DNA from: Carboxylicivirga fragile | GTDB lineage: Bacteria > Bacteroidota > Bacteroidia > Bacteroidales > Marinilabiliaceae | Direction: 5' to 3' | Length of the DNA stretch: 64,000 bases | Assembly: GCA_025499625.1 (NCBI GenBank) | Contig: JAFMVD010000005.1 | Span: forward strand, 82,276 to 146,275 | In this document: piece by piece, positions 54,366-62,758 of the stretch | Layout: each line of letters starts with the position of its first letter | Position numbering within the stretch: the stretch's first letter is position 1 | Made by a program: the position numbers and the translations under genes | Notes under the pieces: generated by a model | Seen by the model: the letters and a program-made list of their open reading frames with translations, nothing else | What the model was told of the DNA's origin: nothing | The model's database searches: none

Positions 54366-55199
54366 ATGGACGTGTTAAATAAATTAATGGCGATTGACCC
54401 GAATTATATTATCATGGGATTTATTGTTATTTTCTTTTCACTGGAGCAAATACTTAAAGCACCTTTTGATTTTAAGAATCGTATTAGCCACTTGTTTCAG
54501 AATGTATTGTTTCAAATTATACTGGTTCTTCTCAATGTTTTCTTCGTTACCTTTCAGGTATACTCAATTGAATGGCTTAACAGTAATAACATTGGGCTTT
54601 TATACATGCTAGAATTACCTATTTGGGCTAAGCTGGTAATTTCGCTAATGTTTTATGATATTACTGCCTATTGGATACACCGAGCAACACATGTTATACC
54701 TTTGCTCTGGCGCTTTCATCGCGTGCATCACAGCGATACAAGCATGGATTCGTCAACCGTATTTCGTTTTCATCCCCTTGAATTAATCCTTGTATTTGGT
54801 GTGGGTAATATTATTACGGCTGCGCTTTTCGGTACCGATGTCTTTTCAATGGCTTTGTATTATTTTATATTATATCTGTTTTTCTTTTTCGAACATGCCA
54901 ACCTTAATTATCCAAGGGGATTAAATTCAACCCTGGGTCTGGTATTTGTAATGCCCGACCACCACCGAGTACATCATCAGCAAGATCAGTATTATACCGA
55001 TTCGAATTATGCCGATATTTTCATCCTTTGGGATCGCTTGTTTGGCAGCTATAAAATGATGCCTGTGGAGAAAATGAAATATGGGTTAGTGGAGTTTGAC
55101 AGTGCACATCGACAGTCATTTCTGTATTTAATAAAGAGTCCCTTCTTAAGCATAAAACGAACTTCAAAAAATAAGTCAGAAACACAAACACGCTTATGA
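54366..55199 (+). CDS. Sterol desaturase / fatty acid hydroxylase family membrane enzyme
   Basis: 277 residues with about four membrane helices. The eight-histidine di-iron pattern is complete: HRATH (about 102-106), HRVHHSD (about 116-122), and HHRVHH (about 198-203) with further His in FFFEHANLNY. The family uses a non-heme di-iron centre and O2 to hydroxylate or desaturate lipids, which fits an organism meeting at least some oxygen. Substrate unknown: lipid A, ornithine lipids, carotenoids and sterol-like lipids are all possible. Confidence 0.87.
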   Translation: MDVLNKLMAIDPNYIIMGFIVIFFSLEQILKAPFDFKNRISHLFQNVLFQIILVLLNVFFVTFQVYSIEWLNSNNIGLLYMLELPIWAKLVISLMFYDITAYWIHRATHVIPLLWRFHRVHHSDTSMDSSTVFRFHPLELILVFGVGNIITAALFGTDVFSMALYYFILYLFFFFEHANLNYPRGLNSTLGLVFVMPDHHRVHHQQDQYYTDSNYADIFILWDRLFGSYKMMPVEKMKYGLVEFDSAHRQSFLYLIKSPFLSIKRTSKNKSETQTRL

Positions 55200-55295
55200 T
55201 TCAATGAAACAATAAAAAGAAGTTTTTTGCGAACATTGGAATTGAACATCAACACAATGCATGTATAAATAATAGTTCATAAAACTCAAGTAATT

Positions 55296-56951
55296 ATGCC
55301 AACACCTGATCACCCTCTACATTTATTCCGAAACATAGCCCTTTGTTTTAGTGGCGGTGGATTTCGTGCTGCCGGATACAGCTTGGGCGTATTATCGTAT
55401 TTGAACCATGTTAAATTTAATGGCAACACCCTTTTGTCACATGTTAAAGCATTGAGCACTGTAAGTGGTGGCACTATTACTGGAGTAGCTTATGCCAAAG
55501 CCGCTGCGCAAGGGGTGAGCTTTGACAATTTTGAGAAGCAGATTTATGATTTTCTGAACAACAAAGATTTGTTGGAAATGGCTTTGACCAAGCTGAGCGA
55601 CGATGCATTTTGGAAACAAACCAGCAAAAAGCGAACCCTCATTAATGCTTTTGCACTTGGTTATCGCGAGTTAGTTGATACCGATGAATTTGATTTATTC
55701 GACCAAAACAAACCAGGGCTCGAAGATGTGGTATTTAATGCCACCGATTGTTCCTACGGTTTGGCTTTTCGCTTTAAAAACAGTGACATGTTTGGTAATT
55801 ACCGCCTGTTTAGCAAACAGCTCACCGCCTTATCAAAAAAGATAAAGCTGGCCGATATCATTGCTTCCTCTTCCTGTTTTCCCATGGGATTTGCACCCAT
55901 TATTATGCCCGATGACTTTATCGACGACCATCGATCGAAACTGTATACCGATGTAAAAGGTTTAATCGACTTCGAAAATGGACTTGGCCTAATGGATGGC
56001 GGCATTGTCGATAATCAAGGTATTGGTAGTATTCGTTTGGCAGATAGCAATCGACCAGTAGATAATAAATTTGATTTAATATTGGTATGTGATGTATCGT
56101 CGTATAAAATGGAACCGTGGCAGCCCTCATCAATGGAAGTTGACAAGCCATTATTGAATAAAACATTACAACACTATCGCCTACAAATTGATAAAAAGAT
56201 AAAAGCATGGTGGTGGATCATATTACCGGTTCTAATAAGCGTTGTTTCAATCGTATTTGGAACCATCAACCATCCATTAATTATTGCTTCGGCCGGCGTG
56301 TTCGGAGCTATAAGTTTAGTCGCTATTGTTGTAAAAGTTATTTTGAGTTATGCTAAAGGAAAGGTCGAAAAGGAATGGGAGGCACTGATGTCGCCCAAGT
56401 TAATCCCTAAGGTTATTTCTAAGGTTATTCCAAAGTTCGAACGCCTGCGTCTACGTCTTCTAAAGCGTATGCTCACCGAACGTTTTTCTTCAAGCCTGAA
56501 AATGGTAAACGACATGTTTTTAAAACAAATCCGTCGGCTTAATTACCGTTTACTTTATACCGATGAGGCCTTAACAAATAGGCGCAGCAGTGCTATGATC
56601 TACGATTTAACTGAGGCACAGTACACAAATAGTGTATCGGATGAACAAGATAAGGTTGTGCACCCCGCTAGTATTCCCAACCCTGGTTATAAAATATACG
56701 AAATAGCCGAAGCAGCCAGTAGTTTTGCTACCACCCTTTGGTTTACCAAAAAGGATAGAGAGGATCAAATGCTGGATAAGCTGGTTACTTGTGGTCAATT
56801 TACAGTCTGTTACAACTTGTTGAAGTATTGCCTCGATCTAAAAAAGGATGGTGCTGATGTGGATCAAACGGAATTGGATGAGGTAACAAAATTACTTAAG
56901 GCGGACTGGGAGAGGTTTATCGATGATCCTTATTGGTTGCTGAAGGCATAA
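55296..56951 (+). CDS. Patatin-like phospholipase with internal membrane segments
   Basis: 551 residues. Patatin/cPLA2-type core 12-270: oxyanion loop FSGGGFRAAG (18-27), nucleophile S57 in TVSGGT (cPLA2-like SGG form rather than GxSxG), catalytic D234 in LMDGG. Two membrane helices at about 304-323 and 328-350 split the protein, followed by a basic C-terminal region (about 360-551). The active half is expected to be cytoplasmic because there is no signal peptide. It may cut membrane lipids; the coiled-coil membrane protein encoded 30 bp downstream is a likely partner. Confidence 0.85.
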   Translation: MPTPDHPLHLFRNIALCFSGGGFRAAGYSLGVLSYLNHVKFNGNTLLSHVKALSTVSGGTITGVAYAKAAAQGVSFDNFEKQIYDFLNNKDLLEMALTKLSDDAFWKQTSKKRTLINAFALGYRELVDTDEFDLFDQNKPGLEDVVFNATDCSYGLAFRFKNSDMFGNYRLFSKQLTALSKKIKLADIIASSSCFPMGFAPIIMPDDFIDDHRSKLYTDVKGLIDFENGLGLMDGGIVDNQGIGSIRLADSNRPVDNKFDLILVCDVSSYKMEPWQPSSMEVDKPLLNKTLQHYRLQIDKKIKAWWWIILPVLISVVSIVFGTINHPLIIASAGVFGAISLVAIVVKVILSYAKGKVEKEWEALMSPKLIPKVISKVIPKFERLRLRLLKRMLTERFSSSLKMVNDMFLKQIRRLNYRLLYTDEALTNRRSSAMIYDLTEAQYTNSVSDEQDKVVHPASIPNPGYKIYEIAEAASSFATTLWFTKKDREDQMLDKLVTCGQFTVCYNLLKYCLDLKKDGADVDQTELDEVTKLLKADWERFIDDPYWLLKA

Positions 56952-56981
56952 CATAGTAGAAAAAATTAAACATAATATCTA

Positions 56982-57740
56982 ATGAGGGCAAAATTATTCT
57001 TCGAGAATTTGAATAAATACTGGGCAACACCTATGATTGCCATAATAGGCGGAATACTTGGGATTTACTTTACAATCATTAAAGATAGTTTAGAAGCTGA
57101 TGCGCAACGTATTGAAAATGTTGCCTTGAAGATAGAATCTGAATTAAAGCAACAGGAGTTTAAAAATAATTTGAAAATACAGATGTATGGCGAAGTGAAA
57201 GATGCCATAACACAGAATGATGAGAAACTACAGAATGCTGTTTTGTTGCTAGTCAACGAGATGTTAGCCGACGATTCCTTATTTCGCGAACAATTAATAA
57301 CCATATTGTTGACTTCTCCGAATGTCAATGAATCGGTCAGAAAAAATCAAGAAGAGATCCAAACCAAGGCAGAGGTTTTTATAAAAGAAGAAAAACAAAT
57401 CAGTGCTACTAACTTTTTTATTGATGTTTTCTATCTCGAAGATATTATTTCGGAAGCAAAGCCAAGAGCTGAAATAATTGTACGAAAGCTGACTGAAGAA
57501 TTAGGTAATAACTATCAAGTTAGGCTTAGGCGATTACCCTTGAATATAAATGCAAAATCAGGATATCGAATATCGGCCAATGAAATACGATACGAGAAAG
57601 ATGAAGCTGAAATAGCGGAAGAGGTACTTGAATTGATTCAATCAGAAAATGTTTTTTCAATTGAACAGCCAAGAATGAAGCAAATTAGGCCTTCAAAAAA
57701 GACACCAAACTATTTAAGTATTTTTGTTAGGAATATGTAA
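56982..57740 (+). CDS. Membrane-anchored coiled-coil protein with a C-terminal alpha/beta domain, unknown function
   Basis: 252 residues. One membrane helix (about 15-33), a Glu/Lys-rich coiled coil (about 34-140), then a compact domain (about 145-252): TNFFIDVFYLEDIISEAKPRAEIIVRKLTEELGN, YQVRLRRLPLNINAKSGYRISANEIRYEKDEAEIAEEVLELI and a final NYLSIFVRNM strand. The domain resembles a LytR_C/SPOR-like ligand or protein-interaction module found next to regulatory and conflict-type proteins, but I cannot name it. Lies 30 bp after the phospholipase gene, same strand, probably one operon. Confidence 0.65.
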   Translation: MRAKLFFENLNKYWATPMIAIIGGILGIYFTIIKDSLEADAQRIENVALKIESELKQQEFKNNLKIQMYGEVKDAITQNDEKLQNAVLLLVNEMLADDSLFREQLITILLTSPNVNESVRKNQEEIQTKAEVFIKEEKQISATNFFIDVFYLEDIISEAKPRAEIIVRKLTEELGNNYQVRLRRLPLNINAKSGYRISANEIRYEKDEAEIAEEVLELIQSENVFSIEQPRMKQIRPSKKTPNYLSIFVRNM

Positions 57741-57777
57741 AAATCATATAGAAAACAATTTGCTAATGGTGAATAAC

Positions 57778-57803
57778 AAAAGCTACTTGCAAGAGTAGCT
57801 TTT
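57778..57803 (+). terminator. Probable terminator after the phospholipase/coiled-coil pair
   Basis: Perfect 10-bp stem (57778-57787 with 57794-57803), 6-nt loop, but only four T directly after it. Confidence 0.5.
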
Positions 57804-57893
57804 GAAGTTTATAGCAATTCGTTTTTTTTACTAAACCTCATAATTAAATATTTTTAGTATTTTCACTCTGGAAATTCAATCTAAAAGATAAGA

Positions 57894-58268
57894 ATGGGAA
57901 AAACAGTGGTAGTAACATTGCTCAACGCAGTGCAAGAGAACGGTGGATACACCCTTCACTTAAAAGATAACGAAGGCCATAGTGGTGATAATAACATTAC
58001 CTCACAGGCTAACCCTGGGGATTTTGTACAGTGAGCCATTGAACCAGGCAGTAACATAAGTTCAATTGATAATGTATATGCCAAGGCAGGCAGTGCTAAT
58101 GTATTTAGCGAAGGACCACGCAAAGATGGTGATACATGGGTAGGCAAGGTTAATCCTGAGAGCACAGGTTCAGAATCGTACAATATTCAATATACGGTGG
58201 ATGGAACAAGCGTTGTGGATGATCCAGAGTTAGAAGTTTTACCTCCTCCACCTCCTCCAGCACCATAA
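57894..58268 (+). pseudogene. Small beta-rich protein gene interrupted by an in-frame TGA
   Basis: One open frame of 124 codons from the ATG at 57894 to the TAA at 58266, broken only by TGA at 58032-58034 (codon 47). The parts before and after are clearly the same protein: MGKTVVVTLLNAVQENGGY..., then after the stop AIEPGSNISSIDNVYAKAG..., SYNIQYTVDGTSVVDDPELEVL and a PPPPPPAP tail. Context (GDFVQ-stop-AIEPGSN) suggests a Trp codon TGG changed to TGA. Looks like a short Ig-like or cupredoxin-like beta-sandwich; function unknown. 3 bp before the TPR gene. Confidence 0.7.
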
Positions 58269-58271
58269 AAA

Positions 58272-59216
58272 TTGACCATACAAACCAATAGAATATTTGT
58301 ATTTATAGCCTGCATGTTTGCGGGCTATAATGTTACTGGTCAAAATTTTGAGAAATGCAAATGTGATAGCATAATTATAGTATTAGAAACAAAATCAAAA
58401 ACAGATTCTGCCTATTATTCTAATTTGATCCTAGCTTTTAATTCATGTGATGATCCATATTTACGATTATCCTTTTCTAAAGAGGCATTAGATTATGCAA
58501 CTTTAATTGAGAATTCGCAACAGATAGGCTATGCGCACCTAATGGTAGGATTAGCCTATCAGAAACTAGGATTATTAAAAGATGCATATAACAGCTTCTT
58601 AAATGCGCTTACGGAATATGAAAATACCCACAACGAATCTGGATATATTAATTCTTGTTATTATCTAGCGAGAATATTAGCTAAAGATAACAGGTTTGAG
58701 GATGCAATTATTTATTCTTCAAAAACTTTGGAACTGTATAAATCCAATGGAGATAGTATTCGATACGCATCAATACTCTTAAATATTGGTGAGTATAATA
58801 GGAATCTCGGTCATTATGTGCAAGCAAAAGAAAGTTTTTCGGAATCCATTAATATATTTAAGATAAAGAAATATGATTTTGGGGTTGCTTATGGATATGG
58901 TAATATAGGCCTAGTATATTTAGCTCAAGATAGCCTTAGTCTAGCTGTTGAAAACCTTAATAAATCTTTAGAAATTCTAGAACCTCTTAGCGATAACTAC
59001 TCCGTATCGGTTTATCAGGAAGGCTTGGCACATGTATATCAAAAGCAGAAACAATATAAAAAGGCCGAAGCTTTGGCCTTACAAAGCCTAGCCCTAGCCT
59101 TGGAAGATCATTTAATTGAACAAATACGAGATGCTAATTTTCGGCTTTCAGAAATATACAAGGAAAGTGGAGCGCATTTAAAAGCTTACCAAAGCCATGT
59201 GGCCTACGTTAATTAA
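58272..59216 (+). CDS. Exported TPR protein: N-terminal half of a split TPR-histidine kinase
   Basis: 314 residues starting at a TTG at 58272 (the first ATG, 58314, would lose part of the signal peptide). Signal peptide 1-24 (ends VTGQ), then about six tetratricopeptide repeats (about 60-305; e.g. YAHLMVGLAYQKLGLLKDAYNSFLNAL). The TAA at 59214 is followed in the same frame by KDSLINEKNIREIENM, the usual linker to the kinase part, so the original gene ran to 60149. The TPR domain is periplasmic and would sense a ligand or protein. Confidence 0.8.
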   Translation: MTIQTNRIFVFIACMFAGYNVTGQNFEKCKCDSIIIVLETKSKTDSAYYSNLILAFNSCDDPYLRLSFSKEALDYATLIENSQQIGYAHLMVGLAYQKLGLLKDAYNSFLNALTEYENTHNESGYINSCYYLARILAKDNRFEDAIIYSSKTLELYKSNGDSIRYASILLNIGEYNRNLGHYVQAKESFSESINIFKIKKYDFGVAYGYGNIGLVYLAQDSLSLAVENLNKSLEILEPLSDNYSVSVYQEGLAHVYQKQKQYKKAEALALQSLALALEDHLIEQIRDANFRLSEIYKESGAHLKAYQSHVAYVN

Positions 59217-59261
59217 AAGGACAGCCTGATTAACGAGAAAAACATTCGGGAAATAGAAAAC

Positions 59262-60149
59262 ATGCGCCGCCAGTACGAGGTAGCACAAAAACAACAAGAG
59301 GTTGACGAACTCACCAAGGAACAAGGTTTTTATAAAGCAAGAGGCATTGCGTTTGGCGTTATTGTGTTATTAACAGTCACCTTGGCTGGGGTTCAGTTAT
59401 ACCATAGCAGGCGCCGTAAACGAATTAACCAGCTATTGCGCAATCAACAAAAGCAATTGGAGCAACTCAACGAAACTAAGGATAAATTTTTCTCCATCAT
59501 ATCACACGATTTACGCAGTCCCATTGCCACTTTTCAAAATTTCACCGAGGTATTTGATGTCTTGGTCGACAATAAAGAGTACGATAATTTAAAGCAGGTT
59601 TCGGTACAAATGAAACAGTCGTCGGCTGGCATCATGGATTTGGTCGACAATTTATTTAGCTGGGGATTGAACCAAAAGGGCGAAATACCTTTTCAGCCCA
59701 AAATGATTAATCTGCACGAAACGGTGCAAACTTTAATGAGCGTATTGGGAGATATGGCGGCCGTCAAAGGCATTACATTAAACAAGCAGATTGACGAAAC
59801 CATTGAGTTGGTGGCCGATCAACAGATGTTACAAGCCATTATTCGTAATCTGATTAATAACGCCTTGAAATTTACATTTAAAGGAGGTACAGTTACCCTT
59901 AAAGCCAAACAGGCGAACGCTGCAGTAGTCATCATAGTCAGCGATACGGGCATTGGTATTCATCCCGATAAAATCAAAAGCCTTTTCGAGCTCGATGCCT
60001 CCAAAAGTACCTTCGGCACCCAAAATGAAAAGGGCGTTGGCCTGGGCCTTCGTCTGGTTTATGAGTTTGTTGAGCGCCATAATGGTATAATCAGGGTTAA
60101 AAGTGTGGTTGGCGAAGGAACCGATATGATTGTGGAGATACCTAGCTAG
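59262..60149 (+). CDS. Histidine kinase: C-terminal half of the split TPR-histidine kinase
   Basis: 295 residues from the ATG at 59262, in frame with the TPR gene. A coiled coil, one membrane helix (about 27-47), dimerisation domain with phosphoacceptor H82 (IISHDLRSPIATFQNF), and an intact ATPase (N-box NLINNALKF, G1 SDTGIGI, G2 KGVGLGLRL). As a separate product it would lose its sensor. No response regulator follows. The sequence shows no other damage, so the stop is recent, or the two halves are made separately, or the stop is read through. Confidence 0.82.
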   Translation: MRRQYEVAQKQQEVDELTKEQGFYKARGIAFGVIVLLTVTLAGVQLYHSRRRKRINQLLRNQQKQLEQLNETKDKFFSIISHDLRSPIATFQNFTEVFDVLVDNKEYDNLKQVSVQMKQSSAGIMDLVDNLFSWGLNQKGEIPFQPKMINLHETVQTLMSVLGDMAAVKGITLNKQIDETIELVADQQMLQAIIRNLINNALKFTFKGGTVTLKAKQANAAVVIIVSDTGIGIHPDKIKSLFELDASKSTFGTQNEKGVGLGLRLVYEFVERHNGIIRVKSVVGEGTDMIVEIPS

Positions 60150-60373
60150 TTTTTTATTATATACCACGTAAAGGTTTTGTATTCGTAGAATTTGTAACTA
60201 TTTTTTAAAACCTCTTTGTCTCCACGTTTATTATACCGTCGGCATCTCTCATGAGGGAAATAAAAAATGTTTTTCTTCATCATTTAACATGACTAATTGC
60301 TTCCGCTTTTAAGGGGATAATAGGAGTAAAAACGGCAATCCATAAATTTCCATTGCCTCTCTGGGTTGTTTGA
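60150..60373. other. Non-coding start of the repeat region
   Basis: 224 bp after the kinase gene with no supported gene. It leads into the mini-hairpin array. Confidence 0.4.
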
Positions 60374-60806
60374 TTATTGATGCTCTACGAGCAAAGTTCA
60401 TGCTGCATATTGGTTTCTACAAATATTAATGCTCTCCGATCAAAGCACGATAGGATATAAATAGTTTAACATACCGCGTAGCGGTTCCAAATTTGTAGAA
60501 ATGTAATGTATTGATAGTTTTCCCCGTAGGGGATTAATAATGTTGTTATGGTGGCTTTCCTGTTCCCGGTTTATATTGATCTCTTGCATCAACGGATTTT
60601 TAATAGCACTTTGTGCATCAATGTTGCTGTGTTGTTTTAATATTAATGCTCTACGAGCAAAAGCCTTTTTATTATGATGGTGTTTTTACCGCGTAACGTT
60701 AATCATCGCCGCAAATATTTGTTTAAATAACTACGTCTGTTGTGCCGCGTTCTGGTTCAGGATTTGTAGAATATCGTGATACGGAATTGCATTTCCCCGT
60801 AGGGGA
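60374..60806. repeat. Left part of the RAYT-associated mini-hairpin array
   Basis: Three kinds of 13-bp hairpin, each with a 5-bp stem and a 3-nt loop, all with C-GTA-G at the apex on one strand. A: TGCTCTACGAGCA at 60381 and 60647, degenerate at 60430. B: ACCGCGTAGCGGT at 60473, degenerate at 60688 and 60744. C: TCCCCGTAGGGGA at 60521 and 60794. Spacing A-B is 41-43 and B-C 48-50. A variant inverted A-like hairpin is at 60606-60616. Typical A context is ATTGATGCTCTACGAGCAAA. Reads as a BIME-like composite element. Confidence 0.8.
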
Positions 60807-60864
60807 TATATAAATTCTACCTTGATTATTACAGGAAATCGTGCTAAATTCAATACAAAAAACA

Positions 60865-61330
60865 ATGAAACCCGGCACCTTCACTCAAATTTACATACAA
60901 TTGGTATTTGCTGTAAAAAACCGCGGCACTAATAACCGAGGGTTATAAATTGGACTTATACAAATACATATCTGGCATTATTGCTGGACTAAATCATAAG
61001 ACCATAATTGTTAACGGAATGCCGGATCATATTCATATATTATTTGGATTGAACCCTGCTATTAGCATTTCAGATACGATTCATGACATCAAGCGCAGCT
61101 CAAGTCTATTCATTAACCAAAACAATTTCATTAACCATCATTTTTCTTGGCAAGAGGGTTATGGCGCCTTTAGCTATAGCCGCTCGCAGCTAGATCGAGT
61201 TTATAAATATATTGAACAGCAAAAAGCGCATCATCAAACTAAAAGTTTTAAGTCGGAATATATTTCTTTCCTAGATCATTTCGGCATTAAATACGATCCG
61301 CAATATCTATTTGATTTCGATGCATTGTGA
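60865..61330 (+). pseudogene. Frameshifted IS200-like / REP-associated tyrosine transposase (RAYT)
   Basis: Frame 1 begins at ATG 60865 with PGTFTQIYIQLVFAVKN and ends at TAA 60946; the rest of the same protein continues in the +1 frame through LYKYISGII, the HUH-type PDHIHIL and the Y1 region FSYSRSQLDRVYKYIEQQKAHH to 61330. The break is near the A-run and GCGG at about 60913-60927 and fits a net loss of 2 nt (or gain of 1). The intact 126-codon frame from 60950 (TTG) lacks the first strand. The gene lies between two halves of the hairpin array, as RAYT genes do. Confidence 0.8.
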
Positions 61331-61601
61331 TTATTGATGCTCTACGAGCAAAACCGCATATATTATACCATGTTAATTTTACCGCGTAGCGGTTACGTTG
61401 TTGTAACAAATAGGGAAGGTATTTGGTATTCCCCGTAGGGGATCCATTATCCTTGTTAGGGTTGATGGTTAATGCTCTACGAGCAAAACATATTTAGTAA
61501 AACAACTCTGTTTCTCTGCTACTCTGTGTTTTTGGATTACATATCGTGTAACAGTTCTGCATTTGTAAAAATATTACAATTGTTTGTAATCCCGTAGGGG
61601 A
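61331..61601. repeat. Right part of the RAYT-associated mini-hairpin array
   Basis: Continues the A-B-C order of hairpins: A at 61338 and 61473, B at 61381 and degenerate at 61543, C at 61430 and a shortened copy (one C lost) at 61590. A-B distances 43 and 70; B-C distances 49 and 47. The first unit begins 8 bp after the transposase gene. The stretch 61602-61668 holds no further copy. Confidence 0.8.
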
Positions 61602-61668
61602 TAAATACTGTAGCTATGTATATTTGATTCTATAAAATTCAATCACAATTATTATTTACCTTAGATGC

Positions 61669-62757
61669 ATGAATATGACCACCCTGATTAGAAAACTAGT
61701 TTTTAGCTGTGCTTTGTTTTGCTGTGGCATTTTATCGGCACAAGATGCGGTTCGCCCCTTGAAAGAAGCCCAGTGCATTGATTACGTCTCAACAAATTTA
61801 AACGATAGTCGTCGTATTTTTATTAGTGCACCCGATGATTTTACTGAACACAAGTACCCTGTTGCTTATTTAATAGGTGCCCAGGAAAACGATTTCAGGG
61901 CGAGTATTCTGATGAATGAATTTGTGGTGGTTGGCATAGAAACAAAGGATTTCAAAAAGGATTTTCTAAGCGAAGAAAGTAGAGCATTATACCTTCAGTT
62001 TCTCAAAGAAGAGCTAATTCCCTACATCGAAAAAGAATATCAAAGCACTTCTGTTCGCCTTATGGCCGGGCATTCACTGGCTGCAGGAATGGTAATTGAG
62101 GCTTTGCTTAAGGATGAGGACTTAAATACCTTTTACATTGCTACCAGCCCTACCCTTCAATTGATAGATACTACTGGCCTTGATCAATGGAAGAGTACCG
62201 AATTAAAAGCTCTATATTTCAACATTGGCCTCAATGAAAACTATCCGCAATTGGAAGCAGCCAATCATGCCTTTCATTTTAAGTTAGATTCGCTTAAACC
62301 AGCCAATCTGCAATGGAAGTTTGAAGTAATGAAAGACGAAACACACGAGACTAATGCCTATACCGGTTTTTGTAGGGGTTATAGTTTCTACAAATCGCTT
62401 TCATCGGTTCCCGATAGCCTGTTGGGGCAATCCATCGACAACATTGTCAACTATGCCTCAAATTTGAAGGAAAAATATGGCTTAAGTGTGGCCATAGATG
62501 AAACAGTTATGATGCCGAATATCCTGATCAACCTTGGCGAGCAAAATTTTGATGAGGTTAAAATGTGTATAGAATACATGGCCAATGAGCAGTCTGATCT
62601 ATTTGCCGATCAAATAGATGTGGTACTTGATGTTGTTGATGCCATCAACAAAAGTGGTGAAAAAGAAATGGCCTTGGGATTATATCAATTCATTGTTGAG
62701 AAAATTGACGATCCCATAGCTAAGATTATGGTGCATGAGTTGACCAGAGAGGAATAA
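61669..62757 (+). CDS. Exported alpha/beta hydrolase, esterase D/enterochelin-esterase-like
   Basis: 362 residues. Signal peptide about 1-24 (ends LSAQ). Strands typical of the putative esterase family: VAYLIGAQ, then FVVVGIETKDF, nucleophile S136 in LMAGHSLAAG, His H226 in KDETHETNAY. The last about 110 residues are helical, perhaps TPR-like, as in related proteins that end DEVKMCIEYM... This would be a periplasmic esterase; substrate unknown. It lies directly after the repeat array and convergent with ttcA. Confidence 0.83.
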   Translation: MNMTTLIRKLVFSCALFCCGILSAQDAVRPLKEAQCIDYVSTNLNDSRRIFISAPDDFTEHKYPVAYLIGAQENDFRASILMNEFVVVGIETKDFKKDFLSEESRALYLQFLKEELIPYIEKEYQSTSVRLMAGHSLAAGMVIEALLKDEDLNTFYIATSPTLQLIDTTGLDQWKSTELKALYFNIGLNENYPQLEAANHAFHFKLDSLKPANLQWKFEVMKDETHETNAYTGFCRGYSFYKSLSSVPDSLLGQSIDNIVNYASNLKEKYGLSVAIDETVMMPNILINLGEQNFDEVKMCIEYMANEQSDLFADQIDVVLDVVDAINKSGEKEMALGLYQFIVEKIDDPIAKIMVHELTREE

Positions 62758-62758
62758 T

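Noticed and set aside
58032..58034. TGA as a selenocysteine codon
   Set aside because: The position looks like a Trp in the protein context, no selenoprotein family is recognisable and no clear SECIS-like hairpin was seen just after it.
60374..61601. Repeat array as a CRISPR
   Set aside because: Repeats are 13-bp hairpins of three kinds with unequal spacers, interrupted by a transposase gene, and no cas genes are present.
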